From assembly GCA_963575745.1 (NCBI GenBank), contig CAUYUJ010018054.1, positions 61,001 through 125,000 on the forward strand: a DNA stretch of 64,000 nt, given 5' to 3'. Positions 26,134 through 37,113 of this stretch are shown here, one piece after another. A model generated the notes under the pieces. It was given only the letters and a program-made list of their open reading frames with translations. It made no database searches and was not told the origin of the DNA. The stretch comes from Prorocentrum cordatum (taxonomy: Eukaryota > Sar > Dinophyceae > Prorocentrales > Prorocentraceae). The number at the start of each line of letters is the position of its first letter. The stretch's first letter is position 1. Both the position numbers and the translations under genes were made by a program.

Positions 26134-29100
26134 TCATTTCAGGCTGGGCTTCGATTTCTTTTTCTCGGAACCCTTCTTGTTCAGACTCGTGTGGCTCTGA
26201 AGGGTGTTTGACAGGGCCTCGACGAGCTCATCGACGTTACCCTAGGAGAAGCGGGGGTCGCGACGCGCAGTTACCTTCGCGTCTCCGATCGGCGCACACG
26301 GCGGCGCGCGAAGTGCGATTATCTTAGCGCTCCCGATACCAACAAAACTCAGTGCCCCCATCTCGATGGTTTATCTATGTTTATCTGTCTCAATCGTTGT
26401 CGCTCGCCCGCTCATGCCCTGCGCGCGCCCCGCCCGCGCCCCCCGCCGGAGACGCCATTGGCCCCGCGGCGCTGCGCGGGATCGCCAACGGGCTCGCAGG
26501 CAGCCCGCAGCAGGGGATGAGAGACGGGCGCGCGCAAGGGATGAGGGACATAGCAACAGCGGTGGCCTTGCAGTCACGGTCGATGATGGCAGCCTGCGCC
26601 ACGACATCTGCGTCCGACATGTTCTCCGCGATCTGCGCAGGGGGGTAGCAGAGACGGTGGGGGGTCATCCTCCGTCTCCTCCGAGTGCTCCCCCTCTTCG
26701 ATCCGCATGGTCCTCCTCGTCAACATCCTCATCCTCCTCCTTCCTCCTCCGCCGCATGATCAACCTATTCCTCCGCCTCGTCAGCCTACTCCTCTTCTTC
26801 CTCCTCCTTAGCCTCCTCCTCTCACCATCATTATTAGCATCAGTATCATCATCATCGTCATCATCAGCATCGTCATCGTCATCGTCATCATCATCATCAT
26901 CAGCATAATCGTCAGCATCATCATCACCATCAGCATCATCATCATCAGCATCATCACCACCATCACGACCATCATCATCAGTAGCATCATCATCATCATC
27001 ATCACCAGCAGCATCATCATACCTCTCCTCCTCCAGCCATACCCTCGGCCGTCCTGACGCCGTTCATCACCGACTTGCCCAGGTGCGTCTGCTTGGCGTT
27101 GGACTCGACCAGATCCTTCAGCGCCAGGATGCGGCCGCGCACCTCGTCAGTCCTGGCCCACGCCCATGGCTGCTCTGTGTCAATGGTTGTCAGCAGAGAC
27201 TGTGCTTGGCTCGAGGCTGATTGCACGCTCGCGATGGTCCTCCTGGCCTCGGCAAGCTTGATCTGCGAATCAGTGCGCTTCTTCGGGGCATTCCCATTCC
27301 GCTTGCCAGGTGCAGCAGGCGCATGACCAGGTGCAACAGGCGCAGGACCAGGTGCAGCAGGTGCAGGACCTGGCGCAGCAGCAGGCGCATGACCATCGGA
27401 TACATGACCTGGCGCAGCAGGCGCAGGGCCAGGCTCGGGCGCCTTGCCACTCATCCTCATCCTCATCTTCTTGCTGGTCTTGGCCTCGAGATCCAATGGC
27501 TGGTCATCGATCTCCTCGGCCTGGCGCTTCTTCTTGCGGCGCCGCTTCTTCGCCAAGCCCGCCTCGGGCACCGCTGCGGCATTGCCCGCGCCTGCGCCGT
27601 CGACCATCGGAGCTGCGCCCGCAGCAGTCGGAGCCGCGCCCGCGACAGTCGGAACGGCGCCCTGGAAGCCGGAGAGGCGCGCGACATCGGCGGTGCGGAG
27701 CCGCTCCAGCGGGTTCACGTCGGCAATCTGGTTCTGGCGCTGGAAGTCCTCAGAGCAAGGTACATCGGGGACATGGCCGACGAGGACGACGACGAGGAGA
27801 ACGAGATGGAAAGTATAAGGGAGCATCGGGCGTCCTGCCAGCACTTCGAGAACGACTCGGTGTACGTCAGTTCGAAGTGCATGAACTTGATGCCGCCGTG
27901 CGTCGGATCGCGCTGCAGGAACGGGTACCCGAGCTCCACGCACCGCAGCGCGTGGACGGTGCAGTTGTGCAGCGTCTCGGGGTCTTGATGCCCTGTCGGG
28001 CCTCCTGCGAGGGCGTGATATGCTCATCCTCCTCCTACTCCTCCTCATCCCCCTCCCCCTCTCATCATTATCATTTCAGTCCCTCATCTCCTCGTCCTCA
28101 TCATCATCATCACATGTCCCCCTCAACCTCCGCTTGCTACCATCCTCATCATTAAGCCCGCCCCCTCCTCGAGCATCCTCCTCAAACCTCACTCTGTATT
28201 CCTCCTCATCCTCCTCCGTCTCCTTCGCCTCTCCCCCACCTCCTCCTCATCCGATCCATCGTCTCCTCCTCCGCACCCTCCTCCTCCATCGCCCTCCTCA
28301 TCATCTCCTCGACCAGTATCCTCCGCCTCCGCAGTCCTTCGCGCTCGCACATCTTGAGAAACGAGACGACGGTGCCCTTCTTCATCCACTCGTCCTTGTG
28401 CGTGGACGTGAACGTTCTGTAGCGGGCCACGGCGCCCGTGTACATCGACTTGGCCCAGTTCGCCTGTGGGTTCAAAAAATGTCAGTTTCCTTCCTCCTCC
28501 ATCCTCCTCCTCCTCCATCCATCGCCCCCTCCATCCTGCCCTTTCACCCCTCCTCCATCCCCATCTCCCTCACCCTTCTAATCAGCCGTCTGCCCTCCTC
28601 CGATCATCATGTCTGCATCGTTCTCATCATCGCCGTTTTCATAGCATCCTCCGTCATCCTCCATCTCTGCCTCATCCTCGATTCTCATCGTCCTCCTCGC
28701 ATCCTCCTCCTGCATCGGGCCTTGACCGTGTCGGGGTCGGCGGCAGTGTCCAGCTTCTTCTGCAGCTTCGGGTCGGCGATGCACGCCCGCTTGAACCTCC
28801 AGCCGACCATCGACCTGGCCTTGAAGGGCCCGTTGTTGTTGTCCGCGCAGTCGACCAGCTCCTTGTCGCCAGCCGAGTTCCTGCGGGCCCTCTCGTTACT
28901 TGCCTTCTCCACGCCGTGACTGGAAGGAAGCTCCTGAAGCCGCCGCGCCACCGCGGCCATGGTCTCATCCACCCCGAGCTTCGGCGGCGTGGACTCCACA
29001 GGCGGCCTATCGCGCCATGTAGGCGTGTTCACCGCGGTGCTCGCAGATGTCGCGGGCCAGCTGGGCATCGCGGTCAGAGGCTTGCTGGGCGGCGTGCGGG

Positions 29101-30523
29101 TCGAGAGCGGCTCGTCGTCAGAGGCAGTTGCGAGCGGCTTGCCGTCCGAGCCGAAGGGCTGCGTCTCGAGGTCGGCATACTTCATGCATGGCGCCGCCGC
29201 GAGCTGCGTCTCGATCTCGTCCTCCGTCGGGGCCGCGGCGCCCAGTCTGCTCACATGGCGCCCCTTCTTCAGCGGGCGCTTCGTCTCGATCTGGTTCTCC
29301 TTCGGGGCCGCCGCCTCGGCGAGCTGCGCCTCGGCGTCCACGCTGCTCATCTTGTGGGCGCCCCCCGCTGCGTCTCGGTCTGGTCATCCTTCGGGGCCGC
29401 CACCTCATCATTAGCGATGCGCTCTGGCACCTCATCGCCGCATGCACTCCACCAAGTAGCCCACTCCTCTGGTGTCCAGTTCTCGCCGTCGGGCTGCCAG
29501 CCATCGTCGGCACCAGCTGCGACGAGCCCCCCAGACTCCTGCACCGCCCTCGCGTTCGCCCTCTTCTTCTTCTTCCGCTTCTTCGGGCGATGCACTTCTG
29601 CTGCGTCTCCATCAGCCGTTGCGCTGGCCTTGTCTTCAAGCGCCGCCTCGCCCTCGGGCTTATCTGCAGCCAGTGCCTCCTCATCAGCTTCCTCGTCCTC
29701 AACCTGCACTTTCGTCTTCTTCTTCTTCTGCTTCCTCTTCTTCGGGCGAGGCGCCTCCGCTGCGTCGCCATCATCCGTTGCGCCTACAAGCGCTGCCTCG
29801 CCCTCAGCCTTGCCTGCAGCCGCGGCGTCGCCCCTGGCAGCTGCGACGCCATTTGCCACTGCCGATGCCCCCTCGAGATCGGCAGCCGCTGCGGCTGATG
29901 CAGCCGCTCCGGCAGCCGCCTCCTGTTCCTCGCCCTGAGCCGATGCCTTGGCCTCGGTCGCAGCCTCCTCTCCCTCGACCGTCGCCATGGCTGCATCCTC
30001 GCCCTCGGCCGCCGCCGTGGCTGCCTCCTCGCCCGCGGGCGTCGCCCTGGCAGCCGCCTCGGCGCCGCCCTGCTCGCCCTCGGCCCCGCCAGACGCCAGT
30101 CCCGCGTGGCGGTCATGAGGGTTGGCGCCGAACATCTGGGCGTCACTGTCTTCCACCAAGGTGTCGACAGGTTTCCCGAGGAGGGCCTGGCTGTGGTCAC
30201 CGTGGCCATCTGGCGGCGAGTCATCGAGCAAGTCCACGACGATCTGGCATCCGGACGCCAGCTCCAATATTCCAGATCCAGGTGCTGCCATGCTCGGCTC
30301 GTTGTTGACCACGACCTCCTGCAAGTTCGCAGCAACTGTGGCGGTGTCGTTCGCGCTGTCTGGCGAGCCTGCGGGCGCGCCAAATGCGACCCCCTCCTCC
30401 CCCTCCTCCATCTTCGCATCGATCCTCCTCTGCATCCCCTCCTCCTCCTCCTCCTGCTCCTCCTCCTCCTCCTCCTGCTCCTCCTCCTCCTCCTCCTCCT
30501 CCTCCTCATCCTCCTCCTCCCCC

Positions 30524-30559
<36 letters not shown>

Positions 30560-32917
30560 GCATCATCATCATCATCATCATATTCATCTTCATCTTCATC
30601 TTCATCTGCATCTTCATCTTCATCTTCATCTTCATCATCATCGTCATCCTGCTCACCCCCTCCTCCGCTTCCTCATCTTTCTCATCGTCCGTCTCCTCCT
30701 CATCCTTATCCCTCCGTCCCTCTCCCTCTCCCTCCCTCATCCTCCTCCTCGTCTCCCGATCGTCGTCCTCATCCGTCTCTTCTTCCTCTTCATCTTCGAG
30801 CCTCCTCCTCATCATGTTCTTTCGTTTCCATCCCCCCCCGACTGTCAGCGCCTGCGCCTGGACGCTGCGAACCCGCTGGCGACAAGCTGCGCGACCGAGG
30901 ACCCTCGCGGCCACCCTGCTCCGCGCGGGGGGTCGGCGACGACTGCAGGAGCGGCGGCAGGTAGTCGTGCGGCACCGACATGGCCCAGCCGTTTCTCACC
31001 CAAAGATTGAGTGCTGTCTTGGAGAGGGGGGTGCACTCCATAATCCGCGTAGCGGATATCTTGGGCCAGAATTGTAGAATTCACCAGATTCGATTACCCC
31101 CGATGTCCGATGTTAGAGTCGGACTCGATTGGAGAGGACGCGCGATAGGACCCAAGATCCTTCTGAGGGCCATATTGCCACAGAACTGCAGGAGGCATGG
31201 GCCCCAAGACACAGGACGCGAGGGTACCCTCGATTTGGCAGGGTCGACCTATTGATCTGGGCCGCCTGTATCCATGGGCCACGTGGCCCGCGAAGCCCGT
31301 GAGACCGAACCAGGGGAACAGCGACGCTGATGGCGACGACGGGGTTGACGCCGAGCGACGACGGCCGACGTGCTGTTTTCTCGAAGGCATTGCGTTGCTG
31401 TCGCATTGGGCCTGATGATGTCCTTGTAAGATTTGGAGCCCGAAGGGAGGGGGCTGGTGGCTCGGAATTGCTGTCGGCGTGGACCTGATGAGGTCATTGT
31501 AACAGTTGGAACTCGAAAGGGGTGGAACTCGAACGGGGGTGGGGTGGATTTTCACGATTCATCGGCAGATCCGACAGCAATCTCTGCCGCGCAGTCGGCG
31601 CCGTGCGCCGCAGAAATATCAGACGAGCAGCCTATTGTGAACGGTGTCCTCCTTCTCCTCCGCCCCTCCTTAGTCCTCATCCTCGACCATCTCCTCCTCG
31701 CTCCCCCTCTCTTCCTCCATATCTCCCCCCCCCTCCTCCTCGAATCTACAACTAATTGCATTCGGCGCTGCGCCATCCGATCGAAGAGGGATTCACCTGG
31801 CGGCGCGATCTGCTCGACCGACTCCGCGGCCTCGATGGGCAGCGCCGCGGCCGCGCCCGCGAAGCCCGAGCTGCCGCGCTGGTCGCTGCTCGCCGCGATC
31901 GCAGCAGCAGCGGCCGCCCCGGAGGCCTTCGGAAGTGCATCGACGACGATCGATCGGAAGTCACCGCCGATGCATCGGTCACTGGCGCTTCGGCGACGCA
32001 ACGGCGACCGAGGGGATTTTTACAGACGCATCGCCGATGCATCGATGCAGCTCGAAACACCCGCGACGCATCGCCGATCGCCGATGTTTCGACCGTCTGT
32101 CGCCCCCGCGACCTCGCAAGCCTGCGCCGTTGGCATCATGGCCACCGCGTCCTCATCTGCTTCGGCATCCTCCTCCTCCTCCTCCTCGTCCTCCTGATCG
32201 GCATTCGCCTCGCCTTCATCCTCGCGCGATGCTGCCCCTGCACCCTCGTCGTCGGACTCGGCCGCCTCGAGACCGCCAGCCGCCGCGGGCTTCGCAGCGA
32301 CAGCTGGCCTCTTCATTGCGGCAGGTCTCTTGAAGATCTGGTCCGCGTTGAACTCGTCGTCGCTGGCGCCCTCTTCCTCGTCTTCTTCGGCGCCCTCCTC
32401 CTCCTCCCCCTCCTCGGCTTCGCCCTCGCAGTCATCGTCGACCGTGGCAGCGACGGCCGCAGCTGGCCGCTTCGCGGCCGTGCCGCCCTGCGCTGAAGCT
32501 GGCCTCTTATGGGCGCCAGCGCTGGACTCAACCCGCTTTTTCTCATTCTTGAGGTCGTCCAGGGACGCAGCGCCAGACACGCATTGCTTGGCGAGATTGA
32601 TCATCCACGGCACGGCCTCGAGGGGCGGAGGAGGAAGAGGAGGGGGGGGAGGAGCAGGGGGAGGAAGAGGAAGGAGGAGGAGGAGGAGGAGGAGGAGGAG
32701 GGAGGGGGGGGGAGGAGGAGATGGAGCAGGATGATGGAGGAGGAGGAGGAGGGAGAGGGGGAAGAGGAGGAGGAAGAGGAGAACGAGGAGGAGGAGGAAA
32801 TGAGGAGGGAGGAGGTAGACAAGGGGAGAAGGAGAAGGATGAGGAGGAGGAGAAGGAGGAGCTGGAGAAGGTGAGAGGAAGATGATGGTGATGATGGTGA
32901 TGATGATGATGTTGATA

Positions 32918-32949
<32 letters not shown>

Positions 32950-35561
32950 GATGATGATGACGGTGACGATGAGGAGGAGGAGGAGGAGGTATATGAGGAG
33001 GAGGACACAGGAGCAGCCAAATGAGGATGAATGGCGCGCCTTGGACTGTTCCATGCATTTGAACGCAATCTGCATGCGCTGGCCGCCATCGATGCGCAGG
33101 ATGCAACCTTTGTTGCCAGGGTCGAGCTGCTTCAGCTCGACGCGGACGATCGTATTCTCGTCCTGGCTGCCCGCATCGCGATCCTCATATTCCTCCTTCT
33201 CCTCCTCCTCCTCCTCATCCTCCTCCTCATCCGTCTCCTCCTTCTCCTCCTCCTCGTCCTCGATCCGCCTCCACGTCGATCGATCCGCGGCCTCCTCGAA
33301 GTCAATATCATCATCATCGACTTCTCCTCCTACTCCTCCTCCGCCTCCTCATCCTCCTCCTCCTCCGCCTTTTCATCCCGCCGTGGCCCTTCAAACGTCC
33401 CGAAGTTCCTCGACAGCAGTGAACATGACGTTCGAACCTCTGGCCTTCTTGCCCGTCGCGCCGTCGCCGCCCTTCTTGCCCTGCGCGCCGTCGCCGCCCT
33501 TCTTGCCCTGCGCGCCGTCGCCGCCCTTTTTGCCCTGCGCGCCGCCGTCGCCGCCCGAGGACGGGCCAGCAGCTCGACCGCCCCTGGCGAGAGGTATGGG
33601 GGGCGGCAGCGGCGCGGCGGGGCCAATGCGAAAGGGCCCGAAGCATGAGGACGGGGGAGGGGGAGGAGGAGGAGGAGGAGGAGGAGGAGGAGGAGGAGGA
33701 GGAGGGTAGGAGGAGGGAGAGCGGACGATCGATGAGGAGTCTGAAGGGAAGGGATCTCTATCCGAAAGAGAACGGGGAGATAGATGGTGGGGACCACGCG
33801 GCAGGTTGAGGGCACGATTGAGAAGATGGATCCACCGATCGGGGGGGGGGCACGCAGCTCCAAGCCGGAGAAGAGGATGAGCCTCGAGGAACATGAGGGG
33901 GATGGCGAACGGGGGAGGAGGAGGGAGGAGGAGGATCGAGAAGGAGAAGGAGGAGGACCTAACAATGGTTGGGACCCGAACCCCGCCTGTTCTCCCACTC
34001 ATTCACGCTGAGATTCGAGATCTCCAGCACCGTGCCATCGCTGCTGAAACGGGCGAGCATGGGTGTGGCTGGCGAGCTCACGTCGGGCTTAAAAATATCT
34101 GATGTTGATTCTGGGACCACGTCGCCAGGTTTTGTCCTCTGGGGGCGTTGAGTTCGATCGCTATAGGTAAGTATAGCGATCGAGCTCACTTATCGTCGGC
34201 ACCCCCCAAGCGACAGGACAGCGGTGCTCAGCGGTGCATCGGCGATGCGTCAGCGATGCGTCAGCGATGCGGCAGCGATGCGGCAGCGATGCGTCAGCGA
34301 TGCGTCAGCGATGCGCCAGCGATGCGTCAGCGAGCTGATGGCGACGACGAGGGGGGAGGAGGGGGGGGGGGAGAAGAGGAGGAGGATGAGGAGGAGGAGG
34401 AGGAGGAGGAGGAGGGCGATGGGGAGGATAGGATTAGGGGAGGAGGAGGGGAGGAGGTGGAGGAGGAGTGTCCCTCCCTCCAGGTTCAGGAGGAGGAGAA
34501 GGAGGATGAGGAGGAACAACGATCCCCGCGCACGTGTCCTCTGGGCCATGCCGGACACTGCGTCGAACGTGGCGGGGGTGCTCTGCGCTTTGCGCAGCTT
34601 CTCGAGCCAGTCCGAGCGTTGGCCTTGAACACGTTCTCGACGAAGCGGGTCATATAGATGCCTGGCTGTATCAGCCCCCCTTTCCTCCTCCCTTCTCCTC
34701 TTCCTATTCCTCCTCCTCGTCCTCCTCCTTCCTACCTCCCTCCCTCCATCGTCTCCTCCTCCTCCTCCTCCTCCTCCGTCTCATCCTCCTCCTCCTCCTG
34801 CTCCTCCTCCTCCTCCTCCTCCTCATCCAAGTTATCTTTATTTTTCTGGTCCTCATCCTCCTCCTCGGCCCTCGCCCTCCCCCCACCTCATCCTCCTCGA
34901 TCTAACGACGAGTCGGCAGACGATCGAGCCTGCACATCGAGGCAAGCATCTTGCCGCGCTCCTTGGCCCAGCTGTCGGCGTAATCGGATGTGAAGCCCCA
35001 GCTGTCTGCCTGCGCGGGCCGCCGCCGTCTCGAATATTCACCGGCGTCGCCGTCCTCTCACTCTCCTTCCTCTCTCCTTCCTCCTCCTCGTTCCTCGTCC
35101 GCCCTCCTCTCCCTGTCCACTCCTCCCCCCCTCCCTTACACCCCTCCTCCTGAGGCTCCTCCTCTCCTCCTTCACTCCGCCCTTTCCTCCTGTCGAGGCT
35201 CCCCTTCTCTCCTCCTCATCCTCCTGCTCCTCCTTCCTCCTCCTTTCCTCCCTCCTTCTTTCCTCCTTCTATTCCTCCTCCTTCCTTCACGTGGGCCCGC
35301 CGCGCCTTCTTCTGCACGAAAATGGAGAAATGGCGCTCGTGCACACGCGTTCCTGTCTTTGAGGCTCATGTTCGGATTCACGGCCTCGATGTCTTTCAGC
35401 AAGTCTGCCTTGCCAATCAGATAATCCTGAGCCGTTGGGGTCAGCTTGTCCTCGCTTGGCTTGGTACCGTACTGTATATGTGTTGGCGATGAAACGTGTT
35501 TCGTGAGAACGGCGGCGAGCTTCTCTGAATCTCTAAAATGAACACGTTCTTTCTCGGGCAT
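26134..35561 (-). CDS. Large multi-exon dinoflagellate-family gene, about 14 exons
   Basis: Likely ATG at 35561 (M-P-E-K-E-R-V-H-F-R-D). Exons read: 35561-~35340; 35009-~34920 (W-G-F-T-S-D-Y-A-D-S-W-A-K-E); 34665-~34539; 34138-33987; 33583-33397; 33166-33040; 32616-32113; 31926-31797; ~31060-30944; 30368-~28730; 28463-~28340; 28004-~27840; 27748-27023; 26632-~26561; and 26241-26134, ending K-K-K-S-K-P-S-L-K then TGA. Acceptors are mostly CAG. Donors include GT, GC (33040, 33987) and probably GA. Features are Lys-rich stretches, acidic runs, K-R-P-A repeats, a short collagen-like segment and Pro/Ala repeats. The last large exon has P-W-A-W-A-R-T-D-E-V, a motif I recall from many dinoflagellate proteins of unknown role. 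Frameshifts at about 34615 and 29360 suggest decay or assembly error. Borders marked ~ are uncertain. Confidence 0.6.
26670..27022 (+). repeat. CTC then ATC repeat tract filling an intron
   Basis: TCC/CTC units (26670-26820) and then ATC/AGC units (26825-27018) fill the intron between the exons at 27023 and 26632. The tract starts directly after the donor GTATGATGATG on the minus strand. Confidence 0.85.
28730..30368 (-). CDS. Largest exon of the 26-35 kb gene, with one frameshift
   Basis: It begins after a CCGCAG acceptor at 30368 with S-P-D-S-A-N-D-T-A. An Ala/Glu-rich repeat region follows (E-G-E-E-A-A-T units). Two near-identical blocks D-G-D-A-A-E...R-P-K-K-R-K-x-K-K-K-K look like nuclear localisation signals. 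Then comes W-T-P-E-E-W-A-T-W-W. The frame stops at 29347 just after A-P-K-D-D-Q-T-E-T-Q, and the frame one base away resumes with the related A-P-K-E-N-Q-I-E-T-K. The shift lies next to a run of six C at about 29361. It then continues to M-V-G-W-R-F-K-R-A and ends near a GTCAAG or GAGGAG donor. The linked motifs on either side show one original frame. Confidence 0.6.
30385..30830 (+). repeat. TCC and TCA repeat tract filling an intron
   Basis: TCC units (30395-30520), TCA units (30520-30660) and more TCC (30655-30830) occupy the intron before the exon that starts at 30368. Long open frames over it are not genes. Confidence 0.9.
32617..33039 (+). repeat. GGA then GAT repeat tract, an entire intron
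   Basis: This intron lies between exons 33166-33040 and 32616-32113. GGA units (32622-32880) are followed by GAT units (32881-32985) and GGA (32970-33005). The repeats start within about 10 bases of the acceptor. Here the sense RNA carries the pyrimidine strand, opposite to most neighbouring introns. Confidence 0.85.
34154..34183. repeat. Perfect hairpin, 12-bp arms
   Basis: TCGATCGCTATA at 34154-34165 and its exact reverse complement at 34172-34183 enclose a 6-nt loop, GGTAAG. It lies in an intron about 16 bases upstream (minus strand) of the acceptor of the exon starting at 34138. Confidence 0.9.
34230..34335 (+). repeat. 11-bp minisatellite CAGCGATGCGT
   Basis: About nine copies of CAGCGATGCGT/G/C in tandem inside an intron. 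Related units occur at 25655-25803, and CGATGCATCGCC variants occur at 31960-32085. Confidence 0.9.
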
Positions 35562-35969
35562 GCTGCTCGTCTGCGGCTGCTCGCCGCCAGAAACACAGGG
35601 CCAACATGGCTGTATGACGGGCGACGGAAATTCACACCGATGTGCAGACGGACCAACGCAAACGGCAATGCAACACAGTTCACTCCAATGCACTATAATA
35701 CCCTACACCGCTGTATCCACATACCGTATATGGACATATGCATAGCTATTATATATCGTTTAGTATATATATATATACGTGTATATATATATATACCACA
35801 CGATACACGCAACACAAAACAAGACAACACAACGAAATGCAACGCAGTGCCCGTGCATTATTCAATGCACCAGGCCGCCGCCGGACTATTTTAAGCGACC
35901 GCGGTAAACCAGGTATCCGCCGGATTAAAATAAACAGCCGCGGCTAACTTAGCAAACGCACCCCGCCTG

Positions 35970-36048
<79 letters not shown>

Positions 36049-37113
36049 GTTCGCCTGTCCTCATGTCTCTCGTCTACTTCCGCTCTCTCGCAGCTCACTG
36101 TCTTCTCAAGCTCTCTGTTTCGACCACCGTCGCACATCTCTATTTCTTCCCTCTGCTTCTGTCCGTTGTATATCAATATGCTTTGTTGTGCTAGTCCTTC
36201 CATGTGCCATCCGCTCTTCTTGTTCCTCGTGGCCGCGCGTCGTCACTCAATTGCGGTGCGGCAGTGCGCCAATGACGGGTATATGCAACGGGTATAACAC
36301 GTTGGCGCAGAGCACTGTAAGGTTTTCAATTAGAATGGTCTTCTTACTTGGCAGCTGTGGCACGCCCCCTCCTCCACGGGCAGCGCCCAGCCTCTGGGCG
36401 GGGAAGACCAGGGCACGGGGGAAAAGAAGAAGTGGCACCCATTAAACTTGCGGGGGGGCCCGGGGAAGGAGGAGCAGCAGAGGGGGGAGAGGGGCAGCAG
36501 CAGTGGCAGCATCGCCAGCAGGACGATGAGCGCGAAGGTCAGCGAGGACGACCGACCGAGGAAGAGGAGCGAGGAGCGAGAAAAAACGATGATGAGAACG
36601 TGGGGGAGGGGAGGACGAGGAGCAGATATGAGGAGAAGGAGGAGGAGAAGGAAGAAGAAGAGGAGCGAGGATGGGGAGGAGCGACGAGGAGCGAGAAGCG
36701 AGGGGCGATGAGGAGCGGGGATCGGGGCACTGGAGGCGCGCCTCCTCCTCCTCCACCCCATGGGCCCACTTCAGCTGCTGACTTGCCCGGAGGCTGACTC
36801 GGCCGGCGCATCCGGCCTCGCGGCGATTAATAACTGGCTGCCTCGGCCAACAACGAGGAATGGATGCGCGGCAGGGGTTCGCGCAGCGACAGAAACAAGC
36901 ATCAGAGAGGTAGCAGTTTTGCGGCAGCGGCAGCGGCGAAGAGCAGCAAAAAGAGATCGATCAGGCAGGATCGCCGGGCGGAGGGAGGGGCCAGGATGAC
37001 GAGGGGAAGGGATGAGACGAAGAGGAGTGCGATGATGAGGGGGGATAATGATTTTTCCAGCCCGGCCGAAGCAGCTGATCTATCACTGCAGCCCAGCCGA
37101 AGCAGCTGACCTA
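35562..37113. other. Spacer with microsatellites and the A/B repeat boxes
   Basis: No gene is supported. The spacer holds TA-rich microsatellite (35745-35800), the A/B boxes (35876-35971), a CT tract (35972-36046), and purine-rich DNA (36440-36715). The last 350 bases contain two direct copies of CCCAGCCGAAGCAGCTGA-like sequence near 37060-37115. Confidence 0.6.
35876..35971 (-). repeat. Second copy of the A/B dispersed repeat
   Basis: Box B (35876-35901) is identical to 15621-15646 in the same orientation. Box A (35950-35971) is the exact reverse complement of 15554-15575. A CT microsatellite of about 75 bp follows directly at 35972. Confidence 0.8.

Noticed and set aside
31094-31555. Minus-strand frames between two exons of the large gene
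   Set aside because: Lie in the intron between exons at 31797 and about 31060; no conserved-looking block and no matching splice sites.
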